Shown: positions 20,816 through 31,979 of the stretch, in pieces
How positions within the stretch are numbered: position 1 is the stretch's first letter
Layout of the letters: each line of letters starts with the position of its first letter
Assembly: GCA_918807975.1 (NCBI GenBank)
Contig: OU964919.1
Span: 40,369,824-40,433,823, forward strand
From: Aplidium turbinatum
Taxonomy: Eukaryota; Chordata; Ascidiacea; Aplousobranchia; Polyclinidae
Direction: 5' to 3'
Length of the DNA: 64,000 bases
Notes under the pieces: model-generated
What the model was told of the DNA's origin: nothing
The model's input: only the letters and a program-made list of their open reading frames with translations
Database searches by the model: none
Made by a program: the position numbers and the translations under genes

Positions 20816-22150
20816 GCTTCATCTACCCGAATGAATTAATTGCCAAGGCGATTCGATCATTGTTCATCATCAGCCGCCACCCGTTTGCTGTGATCGGTGA
20901 ATAGTGCCTCCACCAAATATGCTGTCATTTCTGCTTAAAGCACGATGCTTCATCTACCCGAATGAATTAATTGCCAAGGCGATTCGATCATTGTTCATCA
21001 TAAGCCGCCCACAGTTTGCTGTGATCGGTGAATAGTGCCTCCACCAAATATGCTGTAGCTTTCTCATTTCTGCGCGGATTTGAGAAATTTTCCCATCGTT
21101 GGAAAGCACGATACTGCATCCATCCGAATTCATTGGTGGCAAGACTAAAGTATGCATTATATTGATCTAGCGCTAACTTTAACTTTACTATTTTGTACCA
21201 ACTCTCAGCAATTCAATTTTTACAATAAAAATACCAAACCAACACAAATTAAAAGAGTATGTCTTGCTTTATTCACCTAACAACTTTCACGTTTATATGT
21301 TATCTACAAAACGAGCAATCGTTGTTCAAACGTAACCGCTCGACGAAGCTTTTTTCAAATGCATTTTTCAAGGCGATTCGATCGTGGTTCAGTATAAGCC
21401 GCCCACAGTTTGCTGTGATCGATGAATACTGCCTCCACCAAGTATGCTGTAGCTTTCTCATTTCTGCTCGGATTTTAACAATTTTACTATCGTTGGATGG
21501 CATTATACTTCATCTACCCAAATGGTTTAATTGCCAATCTAAAGTATGCATTATATTGATCTAGCGTTAACTTAAACTTTACTATTTTGTACCAATTCTC
21601 AGCAATTCATTTTTTACAATAAAAATATCAAACCAACACAAATTAAAAGAGTATGTCTTGCTTTATTCACCTAACAACTTTCACGTTTATATATTATCTA
21701 CAAAACGAGAAATCGTTGTTCAAACGTAACCGCTCGACGAAGCTTTTTTCCAATGCATTTTTCAAGGCGATTCGATCGTGGTTCAGTATAAGCCGCCCAC
21801 AGTTTGATGTGATCAGTGAATAGTGCCTCCACCAAATATGCTGTAGCTTTCTCATTTCTGCTCGGATTCTAACAATTTTCCTATCGTTGGAAAGCATGAT
21901 GCCTCATCTACCCGAATGATTTAATTTACAGTCTAAAGTAGGCATTATATTTATGTAGCGCTAACTTAAACTTTACTATTTTGTACCAATTCTTAGCAAT
22001 TCAATTTTTAAAATAAAAATATCAAACCAACACAAATTAAAAGAGTATGTCTTGGTTTATTAACCTAACAACTTTCACGTTTATATGTTATCTACAAAAC
22101 GAGAAATCGTTGTTCAAACGTAACCGCTCGACCAAGCTTTTTACCAAAAC
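20816..22150 (-). repeat. Left satellite arm: 394-bp units, minus orientation
   Basis: CATCTACCCGAAT landmarks occur at about 20820, 20950, 21118, 21512 and 21904. The last three spacings are 394 bp and the first two units are shortened. Each full unit contains CGTTGTTCAAACGTAACCGC, GCCGCCCACAGTTTGCTGTG and TTGCTGAGAATTGG in reverse. The array breaks off in a hAT fragment at about 22168. Confidence 0.85.
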
Positions 22151-22167
22151 AATGCAAACACAAAGCG

Positions 22168-22844
22168 ATAAATTACGAAATTTAAAAGTACGATGTGCTT
22201 TATTTTTGTATTACCGTGATTCTCAAACTGTAGCCTACCTCGCGACGTTCTGGTGCGTCGTTTGAAATATCAAACGACATCGTAAGAAGGTTTGGTTTCT
22301 TGACTAAAAAAATCACATAAATGAGTTAAATCTTTTAATAAGACGATGTTGGCTGTGTTCAACTTAATTCTTTTGAGACAGCAGATTGTTGATAAATGCT
22401 TAACGTAGAAATTAAAAAATGAAATAGAAAATTTTTTATCAGCAATTTATGAGCGACGTATAAATTGAGTCCACCAGCACTCACAGTTTTGCCATGACTG
22501 TGATTACAACAAAATATTAATTGAAATGAAAAAAAGAGAAATTTTTTGGTAACGGTCGCAAAAATTCTATTAATTTTTCATAAAATTCATAGAAAAACAT
22601 TGCATTAGCATGTAGTTCACTGATTTTTGATCCTGTGTGCCAAATATAGATCATATGTTATCAATTGTCATAATTGCATAGCGATTTCAGCAAATTCTTG
22701 TGTGTCGCTTCGAAAATTATGAAATATTTGATTCCATTAGGAAACACGATATACCAAAATTTCAGATAAAAATGTTTTAGAGGTCTGCGACCACTGCGAG
22801 GCACCAAACGAGGTTCGCCAAGACAAAAAGGTTGAGAACTACTG
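22168..22844. mobile_element. Truncated non-autonomous hAT, left end missing
   Basis: The sequence from TAAATTACGAAATTTAAAAG to GGTTGAGAACTACTG matches the complete element at 31022-31780 along its length, including GGTGCGTCGTTTGAAAT and GGTTTGGTTTCTT. The right terminus CAGTAGTTCTCAACC (reverse complement) is present. The left terminus is replaced by satellite DNA, so a rearrangement removed it. No open frame. Confidence 0.75.
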
Positions 22845-23696
22845 ATCTACTCTTTGCTTTCGTCCTGGGCGGTTTGCATTGCCAATTTCTTTTAAAGACG
22901 CTTAAATGCTAGCCATATACCATAGGAATCCCTTGGACGAGAATTTGTAGTTCCAAACAAGCGAGCTTCTAAGAAGGGTACGAGGGGACAGTTAGCACGG
23001 CCCTAATTCTAACCTAATTGGGTACCATTAACACAGGCCATTAGTGTTGTCAGTTGTCACACATATTTCGTTTTACTGCAACATCTCCTTACAATGCCCT
23101 AACGTAAAGGATTCATAGAATTTTCGGTATGATGTGTTTGATAATTATTCAAATGGCAAACCGTATCGTGGCCAGAGGTGAGCAGTAGCGCACTGCTTTT
23201 TTCCCAATGTAGGGGTTGCGGACAGGCGCTACTTTGGCTTCAGTTGTACGTCCTCAATTAGCTACTTTCTAATTTAAAGTAGAGAATAATAAATCGTTTT
23301 AGAGATTTTACATTGACTGTTTGATTAATTATTTTTGATTTGATTTACTGATTTTTGATTAAAGTGTTAGTGAATTTGCTCAATGTACACTTGCAAAACT
23401 AAGATTGGTTGTTATTGCTATTTTTTTTTTGAAATGTTTGAAGGTACGCCGAATGACAATAAGACCAAGCACATTCATCCAACATGTCTGGAATAATTAA
23501 AAATGTTCAAGCAAGATTCAATTAAAGGGAATTAGTAAACACTTTTTGCCTATTATCTGCTTATGGATATCATTGCTTAAGTCTGTTTGGAGTTCATGGT
23601 GTTGTCCAAATGTCATATCACTTTCGGAGTAATTGATGTTATAATAGTGAAGTTTAAGTTAGCAGATAAATATACTGTATACCTTGGACATGCAAC
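22845..23696. other. Centre of the giant inverted repeat, non-coding
   Basis: No satellite units. At 23172-23290 a CAGAGGTGAGCAGTAGCGC terminus of a hAT family appears; a related inverted terminus is seen at about 39.35 kb. The rest is AT-rich DNA with no gene. Confidence 0.45.
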
Positions 23697-24358
23697 CAAT
23701 TGATTCGGGTAGATGCAGTATCGTGCTTTCCAACGTCAGTAAAATTGTCAAAAAAGCTTCATCGAGCGGTTACGTTTGAATAACGATTGCTCTTTTTGTG
23801 GATTAGATATAAACGTGAAAGTTAACAGATGAATAAAAGAAGACATTTGTGTTGGTTCGGTATTTTTATTGTAAAAAATGAATTGCTGAGAATTGGTACA
23901 AAATAGTAAAGTTTAAGTTAGCGCTACATAAATATAATGCATACTTTAGACTGGCAATTAAACCATTCGGGTAGATGAAGCATAATGCCATCCAACGATA
24001 GTAAAATTGTTAAAATCCGAGCAGAAATGAGAAAGCTACAGCATATTTGGTGGAGGCAGTATTCACTGATCACAGCAAACTGTGGGCGGCTTATACTGAA
24101 CCACGATCGAATCGCCTTGAAAAATGCATTTGAAAAAAGCTTCGTCGAGCGGTTACGTTTGAACAACGATTTCTCGTTTTGTGGATTAGATATAAATGTG
24201 AAAGTTAACATATGAATAAACCAAGACATGCTCTTTTAATTTGTGTTGGTTTGATATTTTTATTGTAAAAAAAGAATTGCTGAGAATTGGTACAAAATAG
24301 TAAAGTTTAAGTTAGCGCTACATAAATAAAATGCCTACTTTAGACTGGCAATTAATCC

Positions 24359-25958
24359 ATTCGGGTAGATGAAGCATCATGTCATCCAACGATAGGAAAA
24401 TTGTTAGAATCCGAATAGAAATGAGAAAGCTACAGCATATTTGGTGGAGGCACTATTCACCGATCACAGCAAACTGTGGGCGGCTTATAATGAACACTTG
24501 AAATTGATCGCTTTGTGTTTGCATTGTTTTGGTAAAAAGCTTCGTCGAGCGGTTACGTTTGAACAACGATTGCTCGTTTTGTAGATAACATATAAACGTG
24601 AAAGTTGTTAGGTTAATAAACCAAGACATACTCTTTTAATTTGTGTTGGTTTGGTATTTTTATTTAAAAAATTGAATTGCTAAGAATTGGTACAAAATAG
24701 TAAAGTTTAAGTTAGCGCTACATAAATATAATGCATACTTTAGACTGGAAATTAATTCATTCGGGTAGATGCAGCATCATGCTTTCCAACGATGGGAAAA
24801 TTGTTAAAATCCGAGCAGAAATGAGAAAGCTACAGCATATTTGGTGGAGGCACTATTCACCGATCACAGCAAACTGTGGGCGGCTTATAATGAACACTCG
24901 AAATTGATCGCTTTGTGTTTGCATTGTTTTGGTAAAAAGCTTCGTCGAGCGGTTACGTTTGAACAACGATTGCTCGTTTTGTGGATTAGATATAAATGTG
25001 AAAGTTAACATATGATTGAAGCAAGACATACTCTTTTAATTTGTGTTGGTTTGATATTTTTATTGTAAAAAATGAATTGCTGAGAATTGGTACAAAATAG
25101 TAAAGTTTAAGTTAGCGCTACATAAATATAATGCCTACTTTAGACTGGCAATTAATCCATTCGGGTAGATGAAGCATCATGTCATCCAACGATAGGAAAA
25201 TTGTTAGAATCCGAACAGAAATGAGAAAGCTACAGCATATTTGGTGGAGGCACTATTCACCGATCACAGCAAACTGTGGGCGGCTTATAATGAACACTTG
25301 AAATTGATCGCTTTGTGTTTGCATTGTTTTGATAAAAAGCTTCGTCGAGCGGTTACGTTTGAACAACGATTGCTCGTTTTGTAGATAACATATAAACGTG
25401 AAAGTTGTTAGGTTAATAAACCAAGACATACTCTTTCAATTTGTGTTGGTTTGATATTTTTATTTTAAAAATTGAATTGCTAAGAATTGGTACAAAATAG
25501 TAAAGTTTAAGTTAGCGCTACATAAATATAATGCCTACTTTAGACTGTAAATTAAATCATTCGGGTAGATGAGGCATCATGCTTTCCAACGATAGGAAAA
25601 TTGTTAAAATCCGAGCAGAAATGAGAAAGCTACAGCATATTTGGTGGAGGCACTATTCACTGATCACATCAAACTGTGGGCGGCTTATAATGAACACTCG
25701 AAATTGATCGCTTTGTGTTTGCATTGTTTTGGTAAAAAGCTTCGTCGAGCGGTTACGTTTGAACAACGATTGCTCGTTTTGTGGATTAGATATAAATGTG
25801 AAAGTTAACATATGATTGAAGCAAGACATACTCTTTTAATTTGTGTTGGTTTGGTACTTTTATTGTAAAAAATGAGATGCTGAGAATTGGTACAAAATAG
25901 TAAAGTTTAAGTTAGCGCTGCATAAATATAATGCATACTTTGGACTGACAATTAATCC
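24359..25958 (+). repeat. Higher-order repeat: two 800-bp dimers of B units
   Basis: Units at 24359 and 25159 share GAACACTTG and TAGATAACATATAAACGTG. Units at 24759 and 25559 share GAACACTCG and a GTGGATTAGATATAAATGTG stretch with ATGATTGAAGC. The pattern is therefore B1-B2-B1-B2, a duplicated dimer, as expected from unequal crossing over in satellites. Confidence 0.75.
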
Positions 25959-27156
25959 ATTCGGGTAGGTGAGGCATCATGCTTTCCAACGATAGTAAAA
26001 TTGTTAAAATCCGAGCAGAAATGAGAAAGCTACAGCATATTTGGTGGAGGCAGTATTCACTGATCACAGCAAACTGTGGGCGGCTTATACTGAACCACGA
26101 TCGAATCGCCTTGAAAAATGCATTGGAAAAAAGCTTCGTCGAGCGGTTACGTTTGAACAACGATTGTTCGTTTTGTGGATTAGATATAAATGTGAAAGTT
26201 AACATATCATTAAACCAAGACTTACTCTTTTAATTTGTGTTGGTTTGATATTTTTATTGTAAAAAATGAATTGCTGAGAATTGGTACAAAATAGTAAAGT
26301 TTAAGTTAGCGCTACATAAACATAATGCATACTTTAGACTAGCAATTAATCCATTCGGGGTGGGGCATCATGCTTTCCAACGATAGGAATATTGTTAAAA
26401 TCCGCGCAGAAATGAGAAAGCTACAGCATATTTGGTGGAGGCAGTATTCATCGATCACATGAAACTGTGGGCGGCTTATACTGAACCACGATCGAATCGC
26501 CTTGAAAAATGCATTGGAAAAAAGCTTCGTCGAGCGGTTACATTTGAACAACGATTGCTCGTTTTGTGGATTAGATATAAATGTGAAAGTTAACATATGA
26601 ATAAACCAAGACATATTCTTTTAATTTGTGTTGGTTTGGTATTTTTATATAAAAAATGAATTGCTGAGAATTGGTACAAAATGGTAAAGTTTAAGTTAGC
26701 GCTACATAAATATAATGTCTACTTTAGATTGGCAATTAAACCATTGGGGTAGATGAAGCATAATGCCATCCAACGATAGTAAAATTGTTAGAATCCGAGC
26801 AGAAATGAGAAAGCTACAGCATACTTGGTGGAGACACTATTCACCGATCACAGCAAACTGTGGGCGGCTTATACTGAACCACGATCGAATCGCCTTGAAA
26901 AATGCATTGGAAAAAAGCTTCGTCGAGCGGTTACGTTTGAACAACGATTTCTCGTTTTGTAGATAACATATAAACGTAAAAGTTGTTAGGTTAATAAACC
27001 AAGACATACTCTTTTAATTTGTGTTGGTTTGGTGTTTTTATTGTAAAAATTGAATTGCTAAGAATTGGTACAAAATAGTAAAGTTTAAGTTAGCGCTACA
27101 TAAATATAATGCATAATTTAGACTGGCAATTAATCCATTCGGGTAGATGAGGCATT

Positions 27157-27360
27157 ATGCTTTTCAACGATAGTAAAATTGTTAGAATCCGAGCAGAAAT
27201 GAGAAAGCTACAGCATACTTGGTGGAGACACTATTCACCGATCACAGCAAACTGTGGGCGGCTTATACTGAACCACGATCGAATCGCCTTGAAAAATGCA
27301 TTGGAAAAAAGCTTCGTCGAGCGGTTACGTTTGAACAACGATTTCTCGTTTTGTAGATAA
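27157..27360 (+). other. Representative 67-codon open frame inside the satellite
   Basis: Type A units keep an open frame of 67-84 codons containing KIVRIRAEMRKLQHTWWR and ANCGRLILNHDRIALKNAL. Near-identical versions lie at 26763-26966, 23985-24215, 25979-26233 and, inverted, 21300-21503 and 21694-21897. Type B units lose it halfway. Because the units are so alike, openness may just reflect shared descent. No known domain or signal peptide was seen. Probably not a gene. Confidence 0.2.
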
Positions 27361-27944
27361 CATATAAACGTAAAAGTTATTAGGTTAATAAACCAAGACA
27401 TACTCTTTTAATTTGTGTTGGTTTGGTGTTTTTATTGTAAAAATTGAATTGCTAAGAATTGGTACAAAATGGTAAAGTTTAAGTTAGCGCTACATAAATA
27501 TAATGCATAATTTAGACTGGCAATTAATCCATTCGGGTAGATGAGGCATTATGCTTTTCAACGATAGTAAAATTGCTAATATCCGAGCAGAAATGAGAAA
27601 GCTACAGCATATTTGGTGGAGGCACTATTCACTGATCACATCAAACTGTGGGCGCCTTATGATGAACAATGATCGAATCGCCTTGGCAATTAATTCATTC
27701 GGGTAGATGAAGCATCGTGCTTTCCAACGATCTAAGCAGAAATGAGAAAGCTGGAGGCACTATAAGCAGAAATGAGAAAGCTGGAGGCACTTTTCCCTAC
27801 AAATATTTAAAAATCAATAGCCATTCCGCTTTTTTTTCTATTACGCGTTTTTGCACCCTTCCTAAAAGTAGTTGCGTTTTTTTGCAAAACGTCACATATT
27901 TTTATGACGTCACGGGCCAAGGCGGCCGATGCTTAACCAGCACC

Positions 27945-28117
27945 AAAAATAAATAGCACGTTAACGAACGGGAAAAGGTGGCAAAACCTTGAAAGGTTTA
28001 AAACGTGCCTGAATGAAAAATTATGTAGTAGGCTATATATCAGTAGTTAGCACGGCCACAAAACCCAAAAAAAACAAATAATAAAAAATAAAACAAAAAC
28101 AGAGAGAAGCACACATG
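27945..28117. other. Spacer between satellite repeat and pogo element
   Basis: AT-rich, no gene or repeat recognised. Confidence 0.4.
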
Positions 28118-28547
28118 TAGGGGAAGTGCGGGACCGATGGGACACGGGGACCGAAGGGACAGCGCGATATCTTGCCCCCTAGTGAATAATTTTTGGCAAT
28201 ATTAATGTTGGACACGAGATATGTATCTCGTGTTGCGCACGTGAAAGGAAAAGGATCTTGCTCAACTGTGTAAGCAATGGCGGCAAAATATTAATTTTAA
28301 GACCCTAAAGTAAATGTTAGCTATACGATTAAAAAAAATCTGTAGAAAATATCAGAAATAACATTGATTGACAATAAAGTTGTTTTAAATCAGTTATGTA
28401 AGAAGCAAGGTTTGCATTACTAAGGAGTTTCAGATGTCAACAGTATGGACCGCAAAAAATATTTCTCAAAATGGCTGATTGCGGGACCGATGGGACAAGT
28501 TGTCCCATCGGTCCCTTATAGGTTTTTCATTTGTATTTTTTAGAAAT

Positions 28548-29970
28548 ATGCCTACATTTAAGAAAAGAAAGTCTGAAAGAGGTTTGTTTTCTGAAAGTAC
28601 ACTAAATGATGCTTTATCTGATATAAAAGAAGGGAAATTAACCATAAGAAGTGCTGCTAATTTGTATGGTATACCCAAATCTACTCTCCATCGTTATTGC
28701 AAATCCTCATTAGAAGATGCAAGGGTTTCCAAGTTGTCTGTTGTCACAACTCAAGTAAGCTTTAGGCTATAGTATACTACAATACAGATTGCATTTTCTA
28801 GATTTGTTTATGCTGTACGGTAGTTGGAGCATCATAAATGGACTAATGGCCTAATCTTGTTCTTTGCAAATTTTTTTCACAAATTGTACTTTCGTGTAGA
28901 ATAGGCCTGTAGCTTACCAATTTAACGATTGATGCTGTGACCATTCATTACCGCAGGTTATTGTTATTAAATATTCAATTGCTTGTTTTACAGATTTTCA
29001 CCAAAGAGGAAGAAAAAACTTTGAAAAAGTACTTGATCGATTCGGCCAAGACATTCTATGGTCTTGACAAATCGCAGGCAAAACGTTTGGCCTACGAATT
29101 TGCAGTTGTTAAGAAAAAAAAAATTCCAGAGTCGTGGAAAAATAATGAAAAGGCTGGCGAAGATGGCTCCGTGGTTTCCGTAAACGAGTTGGTGGGATCA
29201 GTTTAAGGAAAACTGAGTCAACTAGTTTAGCAAGAGCGATGTCCTTTAACCCATGTAATGTAAAACTGTTTTTTGAAAATCTGAAAACCCTGTTTGATCG
29301 AAAAAAAATTTCTGCTGTTAATATTTGGAATTTGGATGAAACTGGAGTTAATACTGTACCTAACTCCAGACAAGTTTTGTGCCAAACTGGTATGAGACAA
29401 GTTGGCCAAATTCGATCTGCTGAACGGGGTGTGAACGTCACCGTTTGTTGCTGTATTAATGCCACTGGTGCTTATATTCCCCCGGCTTTCCTCTTTCCTA
29501 GGGTCAATTTTAAAAGTGAAATGCTACGTGGAGCACCTCCGGGAAGTCTGGGATTGGCCAATCGTAGCGGTTCAAGCTCAGAAGAAGAGGAAGTGAAGCT
29601 CATGGATTCTGAGGATGATTCCAGTGAAGTGTTTACTGACTCGTCAGATTCGGTTTGTGAAGAGTCAGTCTCAGAAGTGCATGTTGGTGATTTTGTGATT
29701 GCCAAAGTTCATGCTACAGGCCGAAATGGCAAGCCAAAACATTTTATTGGAAAAATATGTAATGGTCCAGACGATGACAATGACTGGGAAATAAGTTTTT
29801 TGGAGAGGTCGCGAAAGATCAAAAACGGTTTTGTCTTTCCAAACAATGAGGATGTTGCTTCAATTTCTCAAAAAGATATAGTAAAAAAATTATCCTTGCC
29901 ACAACCAGTTTCTACAACAACACGCCTAAGCGGCATTCTACGTTTCTCAGAGAATGTTTCGTCTGTATAG
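28548..29970 (+). pseudogene. pogo-like transposase with psq DNA-binding domain, internally deleted
   Basis: Exon 1 (28548-28754) encodes a pipsqueak-type helix-turn-helix, with RSAANLYGIPKSTLHRYCK. A GTAAG donor at 28755 and a TTTTACAG acceptor ending at 28993 join in phase to exon 2 (IFTKEEEKTLKKYL, FYGLDKSQAKRLAYEFA). One base appears lost after NEKAGED: the next frame continues WLRGFRKR and SLRKTESTSLARA into the open stretch from 29239. That stretch has the first catalytic Asp (NIWNLDETGV) and PPAFLFPR, then jumps at about 29.57 kb to an acidic Ser-rich linker. The second and third catalytic acids are missing. A C-terminal module (VGDFVIAKVHATGRNGKPKH, DDDNDWEISFLERS) follows. It is therefore catalytically dead, though it may bind DNA if expressed. 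Confidence 0.8.
28755..28993 (+). other. Intron in the pogo transposase
   Basis: GTAAGC donor, TTGTTTTACAG acceptor, 239 bp, phase 0. The codons either side (VVTTQ then IFTKEEEK) join the psq domain to the second helical DNA-binding domain as in pogo relatives. Confidence 0.7.
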
Positions 29971-30435
29971 ACAATCTACACATGGATATTGCAATTGCTT
30001 GAGAACAATAACAAAAGAACTTGACCTTTCATGTTGATCTTTCACTTTTAATGTAAATAAACCAATTTCAGTTCTTACAATCATCTTTTTGTACTTCTTT
30101 TGTGCAATTATAGATGTGTCCCATCGGTCCCATAACACTGTCCCATCGGTCCCATAGGTATGGGACCCATGGGACAACCAACAACATTGATAAAATTTCG
30201 AATAACTCAATAACTAATTATAACATTTCAATAATTTTTGCATAATACCTCGTAAGTCTCTGGATCTACAAACTATGAAAAAATGGAAGACGTAGCATTT
30301 ATATTGGAGTCGTTATTAACAAATGAAAAAACCTGTCCCATGGGTCCCGCACCTACCCTAGTAATGAATGACAGCCTAATGAAAAGTGTTGTGGATTGAA
30401 TTTGCCAGTTCCAATATTGATGTGGATGAGCAGTC

Positions 30436-30457
30436 ATAATAATAATAATAATAATAG
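30436..30457. repeat. (AAT)n microsatellite
   Basis: Seven AAT units in a row. Confidence 0.9.
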
Positions 30458-31021
30458 GATGGAGAAAGAAAACCGAACATAAAAGAAACCCATCCACTCG
30501 AATCTTTGGCATTGGCATATTTATAAAATACACAAAGCACTGTCTAAAAAATCGTAATAACACTTTTCAGTGTCAATTTCCGAAAGATGTTTATTTAAAT
30601 AGCTAGTTTGATAGTATGTGCCAACCAAGCCTGCAACCAGGGAGGGGCATTGGGGGCATTTGCCCCCCCAAAATTTTTTGAAAAATTTTTAAGCGTTCTA
30701 TGCAGTATGAAATGTACTATAAATAGACGTACGTCGTACACGTACAGCCAGGGCCGGATTTACCAATAGGCTAGGCAGGCTGAAGCCTAGGGTCTCAACG
30801 TCCAGGGGCCTCGAAATTCGAGTTCGAAGTTTGTAATTCTTTTAAAAACTTGACAAGTTTAAACCCTACCTAAAGTATATACTGTATACAGTATATCAAG
30901 CTTTTCAGAGTAGAAAATTCTATACACAACTGGTTTCAACCACGTTGTAAACAGTCATTATTACGTCGTTGCATCATAATAAAGGCAATTATTACGCGCA
31001 TTCTGCTGGAAGCTTCTATAT

Positions 31022-31780
31022 CAGTGGTTCTCAACCGGGGGTCCGCGGACCCCAAGGGGTCCGTGAAGCGATTTCCGGGGGTCCGCGAAAGTTTCCGAGT
31101 TTTCAACATGACGGATAAATTAAGAAATTTAAAAATTGTTTGTGCTTTGTTTATGTATTAGCCTACACTGATTCTTAAACTGTAAGTCGCAACGCACTGG
31201 TGCGTCGTTTGAAATTGCAAAGGACATTGCACAAAGGTTTGGTTTCTTAACTAAAATATCATATAAATTACTGAAACCTTTTAATAAGGCTATGTTGGCT
31301 ATGTTCAACTAAATTCTTTTAAGACAACAGATTGTTGATCAATGATTAATTTAGAAATACAAACGTTAGTCAGCAGTTTATCACCACTCACGGTTTTGCA
31401 GTGACTGTGATTATAACGAATTAATATTGATTCCAAATGAAAAAAGGAAGAAATTCTTTGTAACAGTCGCAAGTATTTTATTAACTTTTGATAAAAGTTA
31501 TAGAAAAACATCAAATGAGCATATAGCTTACCGATGTTTGATCCTGTGTGCCAACATATAGCTCATAAGTCATAACATAATTTCGTCAATCTCATCAATC
31601 GTCAAGTGCGTTGCGAATTCAGCAAATTCTTTTAAGTGTGTTGCTTTGAAACTTATGTAACATATGATTCCATAAGGAAACGCGATATACCAAAATTTCA
31701 AATTGAAATTTTTAGGGGTCCGCGACCGCTTCGAAGACATCAAAAGGGGTCCACCAAGACAAAAAGGTTGAGAACCACTG
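31022..31780. mobile_element. Complete non-autonomous hAT (CAGTGGTTCTCAACC ends)
   Basis: Perfect terminal inverted repeats CAGTGGTTCTCAACC, followed by GGGGTCCGCG-type subterminal sequence on both sides. A perfect 8-bp duplication TTCTATAT lies at 31014-31021 and 31781-31788. No open frame. A truncated relative sits at 22168-22844. Confidence 0.92.
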
Positions 31781-31979
31781 TTCTATATTAAAGAACCGTA
31801 GTCTTCTCTGCAAAAAACAGTATCGGTAGTTGACATCAGGGCTGCCACTCCTAGTGGTTTTCCACTAGACCTAGTGGTTTTTGAAATAATCTAGTGGTTT
31901 TCTTGGAGAATCTAGTGTTTTTTTTAATTTTGAGAGTGGCAGCATCAACTTTCCTTCTGTTGTTAACAAAGAAGATTTA

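Larger units (their letters stand above)
23697..27720 (+). repeat. Right satellite arm: eleven units of 394-400 bp
   Basis: ATTCGGGTAGATG landmarks start at about 23703, 23965, 24359, 24759, 25159, 25559, 25959, 26353, 26743, 27137, 27531 and 27697. Most spacings are 394 or 400 bp; the first and last units are truncated. Type A units (394 bp) contain CACGATCGAATCGCCTTG. Type B units (400 bp, from 24359 to 25958) instead have GAAATTGATCGCTTTGTG. Unit identity is high by eye, so the array is recent or homogenised. Confidence 0.9.
20625..27944. repeat. Giant inverted repeat with satellite arms (7.3 kb)
   Basis: The outer ends, GGTGCTGGTTAAGCATCGGC and its reverse complement, begin an inverted pair of about 200 bp. 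This pair includes a GGCGGCC segment, TGACGT(C)ATAAAAAT and TTTAAATATTTGTAG. Inside, both arms consist of head-to-tail satellite units that point toward each other's mirror image: left arm about 20.82-22.15 kb, right arm about 23.70-27.72 kb. The middle 1.5 kb holds a hAT fragment and non-repetitive DNA. No target duplication was found. The structure could be a very large foldback transposon or an inverted duplication of a satellite array; the shared ends favour a transposon. Confidence 0.7.
28120..30358 (+). mobile_element. pogo/Tigger-type DNA transposon
   Basis: The termini GGGGAAGTGCGGGACCGATG and (in reverse complement) GGGTAGGTGCGGGACCCATG are flanked by TA on both sides (28118-28119 and 30359-30360), the classic pogo/Tc1-mariner target. 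Subterminal GTCCCATCGGTCCC repeats occur near both ends (about 28.50, 30.12 and 30.15 kb). The interior encodes a pogo-type transposase with one intron, so this is a near-autonomous copy that lost part of its catalytic domain. Confidence 0.85.

Noticed and set aside
20415-20822. 135-codon minus-strand frame overlapping the LINE start
   Set aside because: It crosses the border between LINE and inverted repeat in a frame different from the RT motifs, and has no domain.
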